64,000 bases of DNA, from NCBI GenBank assembly GCA_012845835.1, contig JABAKD010000025.1, forward strand, positions 10,173,779-10,237,778, written 5' to 3'. The position numbers and the translations under genes were made by a program. Below are positions 1-11,779 of this stretch, in pieces. The notes below the pieces were generated by a model. It had not been told where the DNA came from, made no database searches, and worked only from the letters and a program-made list of their open reading frames with translations. Within the stretch, counting starts at the first letter, position 1. Each line of letters starts with the position of its first letter. Source of the stretch: Undaria pinnatifida (lineage: Eukaryota > Sar > Phaeophyceae > Laminariales > Alariaceae).

Positions 1-782
1 TTTTCTGAGGCGTCCTCAAATTGGGAGATCTTTTAAGACCTCCCGAAAAACCTGATTTGGAGGAAAAGGTAACTGCTACCGCATGAAAAACCCCATTGCC
101 CAAGGTACGCCACCAGAATCATGCAAAAAAATAATGGGCTATTTTCCGACGATTTTGGGTTAAGGAGCTTAGACTAATCGTTCAGAAAATAGTTTCGGAC
201 GAAAAAGTGCTACCTCTATCGTAGCATTCGTCAGAGCTCAGTACTCAAGTGAGGAGGAGTGTTAAGAAAAAAACAATGGTAGGGGCACCTCTCCCGCAGC
301 ATGCATGTGTCGGGAAAAGATGGGTGTGGGTGTACCTGGGTGCAGTCTACCCCCTGACGCACACGGGTCGCTTTTTAGATCGATATGCCTAGCTAGGTCC
401 TGAGGGGGCCGCGATTTAGTTCAAAGTCTAGGAGGATGCAGTGCGTCGGGGAGGTAATCAAGAAAGAGGGGAACAGCAGCAACCTCCAGATAGGGAGATC
501 ATTCCGTTGTAGAAAAACGAAAACAACATAATTTTAACGCGTTTTCTCTTTTTTTTTTCCTGTTTTTTTCTATATTATACAAACGGGTATTATGTGTGCA
601 CGCGTGACTTGCGAACTCTGTTTTTTTACTATATAAAATTGCGGTAAACCACACTACCAACCTATCGCATGCCCACGTGAGACGACCTCTACGAAACGCA
701 GTAGCATATATATATATATATATATATATGCCTAACGAAGTAAAGTCACCCTCGCGTTCAATAGTGGTGACATTGCATATAT
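1..782. other. gene-free DNA with an AT dinucleotide repeat
   Basis: I see no gene here. Open frames are short and have no family resemblance. A run of about 12 AT dinucleotides lies at 706-729. The region ends at the outer edge of a foldback-repeat terminus. Confidence 0.6.
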
Positions 783-1090
783 TATAAAAATAAAAATACA
801 CTCCAGCTGTGAGATCGATTTTTTTGTCGAAACTCATCTTTGCAAGCTGTGTGTGATACTCCGATCGCGCGTATTACGGGTTGTGTGTCCTCATTAAGGA
901 TATAGGTCGGCGACTCCCCTTGCAACTACAGTGTAGCTATCAGGGTCAACAGGGTGATGTTAGGCAGGCTGTGCGCGGAAACTATAGAACCCGTTTCTGA
1001 GGGGGACAAAATCTGAGAGCTGTGGAAGGAAATGCATCAGTTTATCAAGTGAATCCTGTCAGTCGAATATCCGGTGAGGGGAGGGCGGAG
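783..1090 (+). repeat. foldback-family terminal repeat, copy 1
   Basis: The segment begins with an A/T-rich edge followed by TACACTCCAGCTGTGAG. It runs through a conserved block containing CTCATCTTTGCAAGCTG and CCGATCGCGCGTATTAC, then passes into G-tracts. The same roughly 290-bp block recurs at 3641, 37872 and 38752 in this orientation, and at 15212, 40289 and 59040 inverted. The inverted pair at 38752/40598 identifies the block as a terminal inverted repeat. No protein is encoded. Confidence 0.75.
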
Positions 1091-2110
1091 TTTTTAAGGA
1101 CGTGGGGGCCTGATTTTGATCGAAAGGGGGGCGGGAGGGGAGGAGGGGGGGGAGGGGACGGGTGGGGCAGGTTTATTTGTGCGTGGAAACTATAAATATT
1201 TCTTGTGGGGGAGGGGGGTGGGATGTGGCGGGGGGGGCCGGGGGCGGGGGGGGAGGGCTTTAGGTCGCATAGATGTAGGGGTTCGCTATACGCGTGGTGC
1301 TAGGTCTAGGCGATGGTGCGGGTGGTGGGGAAGGATGGGGCGTTGGGGGCGGGGGTGGGTGGGAGTTGCAGCAGTGGCATGGAAGGCTCTGAAACGATGA
1401 CGAGGCGATATCCAGGGCGTGGAAGTGTTTATTCGATAGTAGGTGGGGCGTTTACGCAAGAGGATACGAGGGAAAAAAAGCGGGAGGGGGGGGGGGGGGG
1501 GGAGAGGGTTATCAAGAGATTTAGGTCACATAAAATATAAGAATCAAGGATTTGGTCGACACTGATGTTCGCAACATTGTGTGTGATCCTCCGATCGCGC
1601 GTATTAATCATATATGTAGGGGCTTGCTATACGCGCGGTGCTGGGTCTAGGCGATCGTGCGGGGTTTGGGGAAGAAGGGGGCGTTGGAGGGGGGGGGGGG
1701 GGGATGAATGAAAGCTACGTCATGGATGGCTAGAAAGATAATGACGTGGTATCAATTGCTTAGAAGTGTTTATTACTCTGGCCGATTTCGAGTGTAAGTG
1801 GGGCGTTTGAACGAACTGGGCGGGGAACAATATGGGAGGGGGGGAGGGGAGGGGGGGGGGGGGGGGGGGGAGAGATGAGTTGGAGCTACGGCATGGATGG
1901 CTAGATGGATAATGAGATTATACCAGCTGGCTGGTAGTGTTTACTACTCTGGCAGATTTTGATTTCAGGTGGTGCGTTTATACAAGAGGGATCGGGGGGG
2001 GGCGGGAGGGGGCGAGCATTTCAATATGTGCGCGGAAACTATAAACCCTTGAAGGGGACGAATCTGACGGTTACAGCAAGAAGACACCCCTACATATCAC
2101 CCGCCTGGTA
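1091..2110 (+). repeat. G-tract satellite (foldback inner arm)
   Basis: Imperfect units of about 130-150 bp repeat here. Each contains a block like CTACGGCATGGATGGCTAG, a block like GTAGTGTTTACTACTCTGGC, and then a run of 8-25 G. A partial copy of the foldback terminus is embedded near 1556-1612. The same units lie inverted, as C-tracts, at 14391-15211, with a further partial copy at 5240. G-runs of this length can form quadruplexes. Confidence 0.7.
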
Positions 2111-2558
2111 ATGTTTATGTATATCATCGCATACCCACCTCGCCTGCTGTATTTGTAAGATGTATCTCTGCTTTAGAATTGGCGACCTCAGAGCCCCACA
2201 TCGGCAAGGTGAAAATCATGGGCGTGAAATCGTACATTTGAGACAATAATAATTTGAAAAGGAAGCACAGGAAGATATGTTAAAATTGCGGTAAACCACC
2301 TTACCAACCCATTACGTAGGGTATTCCGTACATACCGTCTGCATGATCGCCTCCCAACCTATGTTAAGCGAAGTGTGACTAAAGAGGTAACGTAATTGAG
2401 CGCGTGTACACCAAGCGTTCCTTTCAAAACACTGACGATTCGCATTTCTCCCTCTAGTACTCAATGCTTCCGGGTGAGGCCAAGGAAGAATAAGAGGAAA
2501 ACGAGGAGATTCCGGAGGGGTTTCTGAAGAGGCGGGGGGGGGGGCGGGTGGGCTGAGG
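2111..2558. other. gene-free stretch
   Basis: I recognise no gene, repeat unit or RNA signal here. A minus-strand open frame across 2312-2803 is Ser/Pro-rich and is most simply the antisense shadow of the acidic plus-strand frame that follows. Confidence 0.5.
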
Positions 2559-2978
2559 CGTTCCGGTCGGAAGCGTGCGAAGCCCGTGACGCGAACGGAT
2601 CTGGGATACGAGCGGTCGTCGGATATGGAGAAAGGAGACTCCGAGCCGGAAGTGCACTCAGATGGGGATTGATCGGACGAGGCGGGAGGGGTGGAATCAT
2701 CCTGCGTGGAGGAAGAGGAGGAGGGGATGGGGGGCGAGGGTCCTATGTCTGGGGCAGAGATGGTTCGTGTTGAGAGGGTTCCGGTCGACCACGAGCTGTA
2801 CACCGCTTTCGCGTCTTATTTTTGCTCAGCCTGCCGAGTGTGTGACTACGACAAGTTTTTCGTTTTCGCCGAGTACCCGGCTCGTGTTCCGAAGCTTGAG
2901 TTGATTTGGCTGCGATGCGATTGTTTCATCAAGGAGCACTATTCTACCACGGTATTCTTCTCCAAACTAGTTATTTGA
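2559..2978 (+). pseudogene. unidentified acidic ORF with one in-frame stop
   Basis: One frame is open from about 2559 to 2978 except for a TGA at 2670-2672. The predicted product begins basic, becomes strongly acidic (Ser/Asp/Glu-rich with a run of Glu), and then has a short Cys-containing stretch, FCSACRVCDYDKF. The composition resembles a degraded coding exon more than random DNA. I cannot assign a family, and it could equally be part of an unrecognised transposon gag. No splice sites or promoter are evident. Confidence 0.25.
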
Positions 2979-3640
2979 GCGAGGTAGATATCTCAACGAG
3001 TTAGGGCCTCCAGGAAACATGGTTCCCAAGCTCTACTCTATTTTAGCACGCGTCAGTCGGTAAGCCCTTCGAGAATAACCGCTGGCCCTCCTTGTTGTAT
3101 AAGTCTACGGTAGTTAGGGTCGTCACTTTTGCGGCCAATGATTTCATCCACTCGGTGCCACTCGCGGTTCGCGCGTGAGTTGTTACTTTTCCGGTTCCCA
3201 CTTCACGGGTTTGGTGCATGCACCGGCACCGGCACCGGCATGGAGGAAGTGGTCGCGAGCTACGGCAAGAGCTTTAATTATCTTGAGAGTCATCCCTCGC
3301 TAGGAATGTCTTGTAGCAGATTCTTGAAAGAGTCCGAGCTCCTAGCATGAGGAGCTCAATAGCTCACACCAAACGTGGCTTCGAAGACATTCCTTCGGGC
3401 AACCCGACCGACAAAATCGTCATTTTACGCGATACGCTAACAGTAGTACTCTTCGTCTCATAATAGCAATAGGGCGATAAGCTCTTTTATTTTTTACTCG
3501 TGCGACGGATAGGGAAAATAAATGTAGTTCACCACGTTACGCCGGCGCGTAGTTCGTGCGATACAGCGAATGAAGGCCGTACAAGTATTAGTAGTGGTAG
3601 TAGTAGCATATAAAATTAGTATACATTCAACTACAACACT
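2979..3640. other. gene-free stretch with a short hexanucleotide repeat
   Basis: No gene is recognised. A short CACCGG hexamer run occurs near 3222-3241, and TAG/TAGTAG trinucleotide runs occur near 3588-3606, just before the next foldback terminus. Confidence 0.5.
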
Positions 3641-3930
3641 CGTACAGCTGTGAGATCGAAAATGATGATAAAACTCATATTTGCCAGAGCCGTGTGTGAT
3701 ACCACGATCGCGCGTATTTTTTTACGGGGGTGTATGTTATTCGGGATATAGTATAGGTCGGCGACTCGCCTTGGAACTGGCTTGTACAGAGTCACACTGG
3801 TGATTATGATGTCAATCAACCTGTACATGGAAACTGTATTCCCCGTTTATGAGGGAGGCATTCTGACGGCTGTGGAATGCAACAGTATATCCTGTAGTAG
3901 TCGTATGTATGACCGGCGAGGGGAGGGGGG
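3641..3930 (+). repeat. foldback-family terminal repeat, diverged copy
   Basis: This matches the copy at 783-1090 along its length: the CAGCTGTGAGATCGA start, the GATCGCGCGTATT block, the GGTCGGCGACT block, the CCCCGTTTATGAGG block and a final GGCGAGGGGAGG that leads into G-tracts. It has many substitutions and small insertions, so it is an older copy. Confidence 0.65.
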
Positions 3931-4189
3931 CGGGGGTTCAAAGGGGGGGGGGTGGGGGAGGGAGGGCGGGGAGGCGTACATATTTGTTGCTTGCCTTAGT
4001 CATTTGACCGTTGACCACGCACCCATTTCGAGACGAAGCACCGATCCTATTCCTGACAGAGATACCTCCAACATTTGGACGCTCATTACGTTTCTTCCGT
4101 ATAAAAAACAAAACATGTTTCGCCTACGTATCCCCTTTTCTCTTTGGCCGTCTGTGGCCACCATCTATCATCCAGCTCCGAGGATAATA

Positions 4190-5200
4190 GCGATCGTCTT
4201 CTCGTTACTGTAGTCTAGTCTACCAAATAGACCCTTTCATGTCACATTCATCTAATCTCCTCATCTTTTCTGACACATCCCGCTCACCCTTGTATATTTC
4301 CCATTTTCCTACTATATGAGTTCTATACACTCTATTGAACAGTTATGCCACACGGACACCTATGGGTATGTGCATCCACGTCCTCCTCGTCCCGACTACT
4401 GGTATACCTCTTTCTTCTTTCGGGTAGGTCCAGGTCCCCTATACGAAATCACGGTGTCAGCTTTTTTTGCGCGTCATCCATTAGGCCGTGCGAATACGTT
4501 TTCATTCCAAATATCTTCCCTCACCCCCCCGTTTATATCTTAGTGCCTTTCTTCTTTCACCCTATTTCTTAACGCTAGCCGTTCCCTTTCTTCTATCCCT
4601 TATTTACTTCGACCGGTCTTGCACCCGCTAAACTTCGTTATGGACAGTGTACCTCTTTTTGGTCGCCTAAATCCTTCCATATTTTCTGGGTTGCGTTATC
4701 CCATCTTGTTATAGCTCGCCCTTTTTTTCACTTCTCCCATACTCTATACAGCCCCATCAGCTGTGCATGGCTGGCAACCCCTTTTCAGGAATATTCCTCA
4801 CTTTGTATTGCCATTTCAACTTTCTCGCGTCTTTATTTGTTATATCAGTAGGTGGGTAAATCCCTATTAATAGTTCTGCTCTTAATGCTGTATTACTCGT
4901 CGTACTTGAGCATCCTAGTACATATTTTTCGTTGCTTCTGTCATGTACATTGATTCCAGTTGTTTTACAACCATCGCGTTCCCTTCCCATACTTGTCCTG
5001 CATACTCTACCTTTGGTACAATCACGTTAATCAGAATATACTTTGTTCCTAATATCAAGGTGCGAGTTTCTAAGAGGATCGCATCCAAGTCGCCTATATT
5101 TTTGTGTTTTACCCTTTCCTATATTACTCTTGCTATGTGTGCATTCCAAAAGCAGTCCTTGGAGATCTCTACGCTAAGGTATGGGGGGGTAGAGAGGGAA
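4190..5200 (-). mobile_element. decayed LINE (non-LTR retrotransposon) C-terminal fragment
   Basis: Reading the minus strand in several frames gives a broken C-terminal part of a LINE polyprotein. It contains LINVIVPKVEYAGQVWEGN (the post-RT thumb region), then a frame with LRAELLIGIYPPTDITNK and ARKLKWQYKVRNIPEKGLPA, and later THIVGKWEIYKGERDV before the end. These match the order of blocks after the reverse transcriptase core in jockey/RTE-like LINEs. Frameshifts and stops are frequent. The RT catalytic core and endonuclease are absent, which fits 5' truncation. The family assignment rests on motif resemblance only. Confidence 0.55.
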
Positions 5201-5239
5201 TATGTCGCACAAAGGAACAGGAGCTTATTGCACGCGTGA

Positions 5240-5520
5240 TGCTATTAGGCAAAGGTGGGGGCGACGAGGAGGGGGGTTGATTGAAACTTGAGGGCCGTGT
5301 AGTGAATTAGTTGGTTGGAGCTACTGAATAGATGGCTTGAAAGGGAAAGAGATGATATCGCCTGTCGGGTAGTGTTTATAACGTCTGGCGGATTATATTT
5401 GGTGGGGCGGAGGGGGAGAGAGGGGGAAGGCGGGGGGGTTGAGGGGGCGTGGAGGAGTTGTTAACGGAGAGGGGGGGGTGGGGGGGGAGCAAACTGTTTT
5501 ACCTGCACTGTGCTAAATGC
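5240..5520 (+). repeat. G-tract satellite, partial copy
   Basis: This contains the satellite blocks seen at 1700-2000 (GAGCTACTGAATAGATGGCT, a GTAGTGTTTATAACGTCTGG-like block) followed by G-rich runs. It is a diverged single unit separated from the other arrays. Confidence 0.6.
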
Positions 5521-5697
5521 AGATGCTCAACATTTCAAAGATAAACTATAATTATTGAAGTGGATGGGAGCAAAATGAACATGGTGTTATGTTCACATTA
5601 TACTTTCATTGGTGGTTTCTGATTCCGAATAGTGTATGAGTAATAATGATAGTTATAGTCTACATACAGTGACGATGGTAGTTATGCATGAAGCCGG

Positions 5698-5925
5698 TCG
5701 CCCCGGTGGTCTAGTGGTTGCCTTCGAATACTACTACACCGTTGGTCCTTGAGTTCGATTCCCACCGTGGTGAAAATTTTCCTTTATTTGCAAAAATTCC
5801 AAGAAAGGATCGGCGGCTGAAAGCGCCTAGAAGCGTGGACCGGTTCAATTTGGCGCGAGTGGACGACGGACAAGATTTTTGAACTATTCTCGCAATAAAA
5901 ATAAAGGCATGCACCGTAGCCGAGA
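5698..5925 (+). mobile_element. tRNA-derived SINE, copy 1
   Basis: The head resembles the start of a tRNA and carries an A-box-like TGGTCTAGTGG and a B-box-like GAGTTCGATTCC about 35 bp apart. It is followed by a body containing TTTATTTGCAAAAA and, further on, an AATAAAAATAAAGGCA block. The acceptor and T stems do not pair well, so this is not a functional tRNA gene. The head recurs inverted near 17480-17600, and a related one starts the SINE at 40697. SINEs are transcribed by RNA polymerase III and mobilised by LINE proteins. Confidence 0.6.
5707..5762 (+). promoter_or_regulatory. internal RNA polymerase III promoter (A and B boxes)
   Basis: The A-box-like element is at 5707-5717 and the B-box-like element at 5751-5762. 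The B box differs from the consensus GGTTCGANTCC at about one position. The spacing is typical of tRNA genes and tRNA-derived SINEs. Confidence 0.5.
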
Positions 5926-6084
5926 GGGGTCGCTATGTGACCCCGGATCTGAGTTACTACTGGGAGAAAGGGCGAAAGCAGTGCGAGGAGAATGCATGGG
6001 ATGAACTAGAATGATAGTTTTGATGCTGCTGTTGTGTTGGTTTTTGTTTATTGTGTAACCTGGTATGATTTTATTACTATTTTA

Positions 6085-9000
6085 TCTGCCGGTAACATCG
6101 TCTGGGCCAATAAACGCCTCTGTGGTCATCTCTGGCCTCCGAAATAATCTCTGGTCTACCGAGTTCCTCATTTACTCTGACCTCAAGGCGCTTGAGAATA
6201 TTACCAAGGTCGGCGAGCGCAACGCCTGCGTACAGCGCTGGTTGGAGCTCTTCTGCGTATACTCCCACACTTTGGAGTATCGGAAAAGCTCGTCAAACGG
6301 CAACGCCTACTTCCTCTCCCGCCTCCCACAACCGGTCACTGACCTCGATCGCACCGTGCCCGACTGCCTCACCAGCCCCGACGCCGTCTGCATCCACCTT
6401 ATCCAAGCCTGCGGTTTCAATGAAATCGAGCCGTTCACCACGGGCATTGGCTTGGGTGGCTTATCCCACCTGCCTCCAGCTGCTTGGACACCATCCCCCC
6501 TTTCCGCTGTGCATCAACAACGATTTAGGCGACTACCGCTGCCACGGACCGCGCATGGACACCTCAGATTCGTGGCCGCCATCGCTGCCCGGAACCCTGC
6601 CGCCGGATCTCTTCACAGCCTTCTCCTCGGCCCCCGCTGTATCCAAGCCCCCGCCGCTGAACCGCCTTGCAGTCCTCCCCTCAGCCCCCACTTTGCTCAA
6701 GACCTTACCACCGACTCGCCTCCCCGCGGTTTCCTTGGTCTACGTTACGATCAAGACCGCGGAGCGGCATCGCCTCACGGCGTTCTCGCCGGTCACCGCT
6801 TTGCCCGAGATCAAGCACCCGCCGCGACATCGCCTCACGGCGTTCCCGCCGGCCACCTCTTTGCCCAAGAACAAGAAATCACCGGGACATCGCCTCACGG
6901 CGGACCCACCGGCACCGCCTAGTCCAAGACCAAGACCCCACCTCGGCATCGACTCACGGTGCTTGCGTCGGTTAACGAATTGTCCAAGACCAAGACCCCG
7001 CCGCGGTATTGTTCCACAGCGTTCCCGCTGGCCCACGTTTTGTCCAAGACCTCGCCGTCAACTCGCCTTGCAGCGTTTCTGTCGGCCACATCTCTGCTTT
7101 CGACCACGTCGCCTAATCACCTTCCAGATCCGAGAAAGCCGCCGTGGTCATTGGTACTGCTCCGGGTTTGGCTTCCAGGCCACCCGTCGTCTCCTCATCG
7201 TCCACGTCGGGCGTCTCGGTTTCGACCTCTCCTCGTGCCTCGTTAGGCCTGATATTTTGTCGGACCCGGCATCGATCCGCCGCTGAAGCTGGAAATCCCC
7301 GTACTTCTGCGGACCACGGATTTGGTCGTCGGCCCCCGGCTACCGCCACGTTAAGACCACTATCTCCCCTGCGCCGCCCATATACTCTTGGGTCCAAACC
7401 GGCCGCCCAACGACCTGCTACGACACAACGCCGCGCTGCACACAGCATCTCGTCGCCTTCAACCGCGACCCCATCAAGTACCCCCCAACCGGATCTGCCC
7501 TCCTCATCGCAGACCACCGACTCAAGGCCCCCTCCCCCGCCCCCCTCTGCTCTGCAGGCACCGCCTCGACTACCGGAACCCATTGCCGAGCCCGTTGAGG
7601 ACCTACATCTCCGTTCCTGTGTCGAGCTTGATACCTATATTGACTGGGCGGGCGGACAACGCGCCGCGCCCCTCTGCTCCCCCACCCTTCAGTTCCACTT
7701 CCTGGGTTCACCTTCGCCACCACCGGACGACCCGTTGGACTACATCCCCTCGACCCGTCGTCTACCTCGTACGGAGGTCCTAACCCTCGCCACAAAAGGC
7801 CAACTGCACACCGTCGACGACAGCACCGTTCTTCTCGTCCACCGACCACACACGAACTCAACGCGCCATGCATGCACTCCTCCATCCCCGCCCCTTGCCC
7901 CGCCCCCCGCGTATACGTTCCAATCTTGACGCGCCCATGGGTCCTACACACATGGCACTCCACCACCTCTTGCTACTTAGATGTTTCTCGGATACTTAGC
8001 ATGCTTAGGCGTTCTACTCGTGGATCGACTTGGACATTACCACCCGCTGGTGGCCGCTGCCTCAAGTGCCAGGCGCGCAAGACTTTGCGCCAAACAATTA
8101 TCTAGCCCACACTTTCCTTGCCGTTACCTATCGGCCCCGGCATCATCGTCGGCGTGAACTACTTCTCCCTCCTACCCTTAACGCCTCGAGGCAACGCCTA
8201 CATCCTCCATTTTACGGACCACTTCAGCCGCCGCGCCGGCATGTACGCTACTACGCAGAGGCTTAATTCACAGCCTCCGGCACGGTCGACATCCTTGTCG
8301 ACCTATACATTCCTCTCTGGGGATGCCCCGTCACTCTTCTTTCCGACAACCGACTCCAGTTTTGCTCCAAACGTTCCCTCGCCCTCTACGACCGCCTCGG
8401 CCTCAATAAGATTGCCACCAGCTCCTACCGTCCATGCACCATCGGCGGTGTCGATCGTGTCAACCACGACATGGACCTCATGCTCGCCATGGTCGGCGAC
8501 GAATATCAAACTGACTGGGATATTCAACTCCCACACGTCGAGAGCGCAAGCAACAACGCCGTCAGCGCAGCCACCGGACTTGCCCCAACAAAGGGCGCAT
8601 GGGTCGTCTTCCCCGCCTCCCCCTTACCGTCTTTGATCTTCCCAACATCGCCGGAAACTAAAAGCCTCAACCGGAACCAGCTGGATTATATAGATCTCGC
8701 CACCGACTGGCAACAAAGCGCCTGCCGCGACGTCCGGGAATTACACGCCATCTACGAATCGCGTCTCGACCACCGCAACCCTCCGCTCACGGACGCCCTG
8801 CGCTTGTTACCCCCATTCTCCGTCAATGGTAGGGCGTGCATCTACAACTCCGCTGCCACCATTCGCCAAGGCGCCAGGAAAGGGATCGACCACCCCATCG
8901 TCCTCAAGACTAAGCTATCTTGGATCGGCACTTTCAAGATCCTTGCCGTGGGCCAGGTGGCCGGCCCCTTCACGACAAGCACTTGTACTTTGCTCTCCCG

Positions 9001-9712
9001 TCCGATGCCCCGTCGTGACTCCAAACCTCGCGTCTCCGTTCCCCGCTCCAAACCATGCCGGAACCCCGTCGACATTTAGGTCATACCAAATCATGTTCCG
9101 GCCGACCTCACCAAGTACGTGCTCAACTCCTTCTCCTCCAAGTCCCCGCCCTTCCGCGTTACCCTCGATGATGTCTCTCCACCGCCGGAACGCCTCGTGG
9201 TCGAACACACCTCGGGACATCAACTCTTTCGCCGCCGGGGAGGCGTTCTCGCGGTCATGCACGAAACCCATTGTGCCGGACATCTCAGCCCCTCATCGGA
9301 ACACGAACATGACCTGCAACACCACCGGCTTCACACCCTCCGCTATTGGTCGGGTACCCCTTCACAACACCACCAGTCCAACCGCTTTTACCGACAGATG
9401 CGCATCGGAGCCGCTCACCTCGACATAGCGTGGACCCAGGGCAAACTTTTTCTCCCTCCCGGGTACAAACTCGTCCCGCGCACACTCTGGCTTCAACGCT
9501 TCAGCTCGACTACCCTCCTCGCACGGGCATGTCTCTGGTACAAAGCCCGCGACAGTCTCTGGTGGTTGGGCAAGGTAGCCCATCGCGCCTCGGCCGACAA
9601 TTCTTCTCCAGCTGCTACATCGTTCGTTTCCTCGATGACCCGGGACCGATCAAGATCGACCTCCTGCCATCATCTTATACCAATTCATGCAGCACCGTCC
9701 ACGGGTTCTAGT
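6085..9712 (+). pseudogene. 5'-truncated Ty3/gypsy pol (RNase H, integrase, reader domains)
   Basis: Frame-shifting translations follow the 3' half of the pol in the full element at 20956-35330. The order is the end of RNase H (from about 6085, with CVQRWLELFCVYSHTLEYRK), a long Pro/Arg-rich linker, the integrase zinc region with CLKCQARKT (about 8060-8100), the integrase core (PRGNAYILHFTDHFSRR, then SDNRLQF near 8350), a post-core region (8480-9000), a chromodomain-like block (about 9150-9340) and a WYKARDSLWWLGKV block near 9530. The first catalytic Asp of integrase reads as Asn (VNYFS), and the Glu position reads as Asp (VDRVNH). No RT, gag or LTR is attached. It is an old relic of the same family or a sister family. 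Confidence 0.85.
6600..7070 (+). repeat. 60-bp tandem repeat in the RNase H-integrase linker
   Basis: A 60-bp unit beginning CATCGCCTCACGGCG recurs near 6768, 6828, 6888 and 6947, with more diverged units on both sides. Sixty bases is twenty codons, so expansion kept the reading frame. The encoded peptide is Pro/Arg/Lys-rich. It lies between the RNase H and integrase domains, where the related full element has a Pro-rich linker without this array. Confidence 0.75.
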
Positions 9713-9884
9713 GTCGTCAGCTTCATCAGGCCGGGGGACTGGCTCGCGGTGTCCTACGGAATGCTGACGGTCTCCGCGGACCCCATCCTATTCCCCCTTA
9801 GCATGTCTGGAAATTGGCGCCAACCATTGCTTCAGTGTTTAATGTTTTGTATGTGTTGTTGGTTTCCTCACGAATTGTGGCACG
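9713..9884. other. short spacer between two retroelement relics
   Basis: This holds no gene. It lies between the last recognisable pol codons of the gypsy copy and the TGTACC edge of the next LTR. Confidence 0.5.
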
Positions 9885-10152
9885 TGTACCGGCTCGCGCG
9901 ACCGCGGGCCCGGTGGTATCAGCCCCGAGAACTTCCCCTCATAGGCTCGGAGTGCGTTTGTCCACAATGCAATAGTCCGTTCGCTATCACATGGGGAAGT
10001 GCCATGCCATCGGCCATGGACTTTTCCGTTCGTATCTCAAGATCTCAAGAGCCCACAAGAAACGCCAATAATGACAGTGGAATTCCCTGAGAAAAAGTAT
10101 CAAACCATTCTATGTACGATAAAATGCCCAATGATACGACCACAGCGGTACA
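9885..10152 (-). repeat. 3' LTR of the chromovirus relic
   Basis: The repeat is bounded by TGTACC and GGTACA. It is the 3' LTR for the minus-strand element, because gag lies next to the other repeat. The neighbouring minus-strand sequence includes GGAGGG, a weak polypurine tract. Confidence 0.7.
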
Positions 10153-10653
10153 GCACCCTCCAAAAGCCCATCTCTTGCTACCAACCTCAAGTTGGCTCAG
10201 ACCGAGTAGCTTTCATAAGCATAGCTGCCTGTGCGTTGGGCAATGGTCAAACCCAACACATCCCGGTAATTTTCACCTCGGCCTAAGATCTGCCACGTTT
10301 ACTGACCGCGAACAACGAATGCTCAGCAGCCGCGTCATCACCAATGCACCTTCAAGCAAATCACGCGCACCAAGCGTCGCCCTTTCAACTGCGCACGCAA
10401 CTTGCCGAAACCCAGACCACACATGGAACGTGTATTTCAGTACAGCCACCCGTCAAACGGAAGCATCAACTCCGGACATGCTCTGTCCACACAGCCTCGG
10501 CGATGAGCCGCCAGCTGTGGCCGCATCAGCAGGAGCTACCAGCGCCCTGCGCAAAAATTCCAAGTACGAAAAAAAAACCCGAGATTCGAAATTTAGAAAA
10601 AAAATTAAAGTCAGCAATTCAGAATTCGGGATCCCCCCCAAACCACAATATGA

Positions 10654-11290
10654 TCAAACACGCATCCCATACTGCTGTACGAGTCCCCGCTTCTGATCCA
10701 TCTTCAGCCTCAGCGCCTTGAGCTTTTTTCGCAGCACGGCCGTCGCGCCATCAAACACGCGCGACACCGGCTCCCAGGTGCTCTCCGCCTCCTCCGGCCC
10801 TTCCCAGACCACCTTGACGACAAACTTGTCGTCACTACCGAGAGGCAGTCGGGGCACGACTCTGCCGCACTCCACCGCAGGCGATTACGTTCAGGTTTGG
10901 ACTTCGTCCGCACCACCCTTGCCCCTGAATGGAACTGGACCGCCCCAAGCTTCATACGTGCAGGTGGATCAACGCCCGACATAACACGTCAAGGTGCGTG
11001 CGAGAAACGATATCGCGCAGCATTTTGGCACATTCCGGCGGGGAGCCACGGTCAACAGCGTCATCGACAGCCGTCTCCAATACGCCCGCATGATCCCGCA
11101 TTTTCACCTCGGAATCTAGCAAGATCATGGATCGTTGACACGGCAGCGTCAGTGAAACCTCATCGTCCTCGTCGCCTGGCACGTCACCGCCCGGCACGAA
11201 CACTGTGACAGCCATCGCCGCTCGCAGCACAGCACCATCGTTGGCCTCGCCCATAGAACGAGATGTAAGCTCCATTCCAGCGCCATCTTG
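10654..11290 (-). pseudogene. protease-RT linker joined to a C-terminal chromodomain
   Basis: The minus strand from about 11290 to 10890 encodes a helical, charged linker (for example LLDSEVKMRDHAGVLETAVD and ECAKMLRDIVSRTHLDVL) of the kind that precedes RT in gypsy polyproteins. Immediately after, in another frame (10875-10654), comes a chromodomain: FVVKVVWEGPEEAESTWEPV followed by an amphipathic helix. The aromatic/acidic W-x-G...STWEP pattern is diagnostic. The junction lacks about 2 kb of RT-RNase H-integrase core, so the product cannot replicate on its own. Confidence 0.7.
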
Positions 11291-11700
11291 ACACCCTTGT
11301 GCCTTCAGTACAGAGACCTTGAGCTGCGCATGACGTCGATGCCGAGTTTCTCTCTCCGCGTCTTCTGCACGATGATAACCACATCGCCTCTCCCAGGGAG
11401 CACGATAAACGGCATGGTAAATCGGACTGGTCCCCATGGAGTTTCGACCGTTGAGTGGAGCGGACACGATTGCGTCTCATTATCACACTCCTGGCCCAAC
11501 GACGTCACAACACGCGCATGCCTAACAAACGCCTGCATTAACGAGGTTTGGGTCATCCCCGGCTGTCCCTGCAGGGCCTCTACCAGCTCCTCCGATAAGC
11601 TGTACTGCCTGAACCAGAATCCATCAGCACCTTAACCTCAACAACCGTGGAACCACCGGGAACCACAAGACGCCCTGCGACATGCTGTGCCAGGGCCTCC
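11290..11700 (-). pseudogene. retropepsin (aspartic protease), frameshifted
   Basis: The minus strand carries VEVKVLMDSGSG, with the catalytic Asp-Ser-Gly triplet at 11613-11621. After a frameshift it continues with a flap region and ends near VIIVQKTRREKLGIDVM, typical of the C-terminal half of gypsy retropepsins. The protease would process Gag-Pol. The frameshift lies a few codons after the active-site triplet, and there are further shifts from gag. Confidence 0.65.
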
Positions 11701-11779
11701 AAGTGCCGTTCGGTCTTCACCGTATCCACGCTCGTGTTACCACTTCGACCCGGCTGTAAGACCGAGACACGCGTATATG

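Noticed and set aside
2312-2803. 163-codon Ser/Pro-rich minus-strand ORF
   Set aside because: It is most likely the shadow of the acidic plus-strand frame; neither is recognised, and the plus strand looks more protein-like.
5701-5772. Functional tRNA gene
   Set aside because: A and B boxes are present, but the acceptor and T stems do not pair properly and the head recurs in a SINE context.
6192-7286. 364-codon frame in the gypsy relic
   Set aside because: It is the alternative phase of the 60-bp repeat array; the authentic pol blocks before and after lie in other frames.
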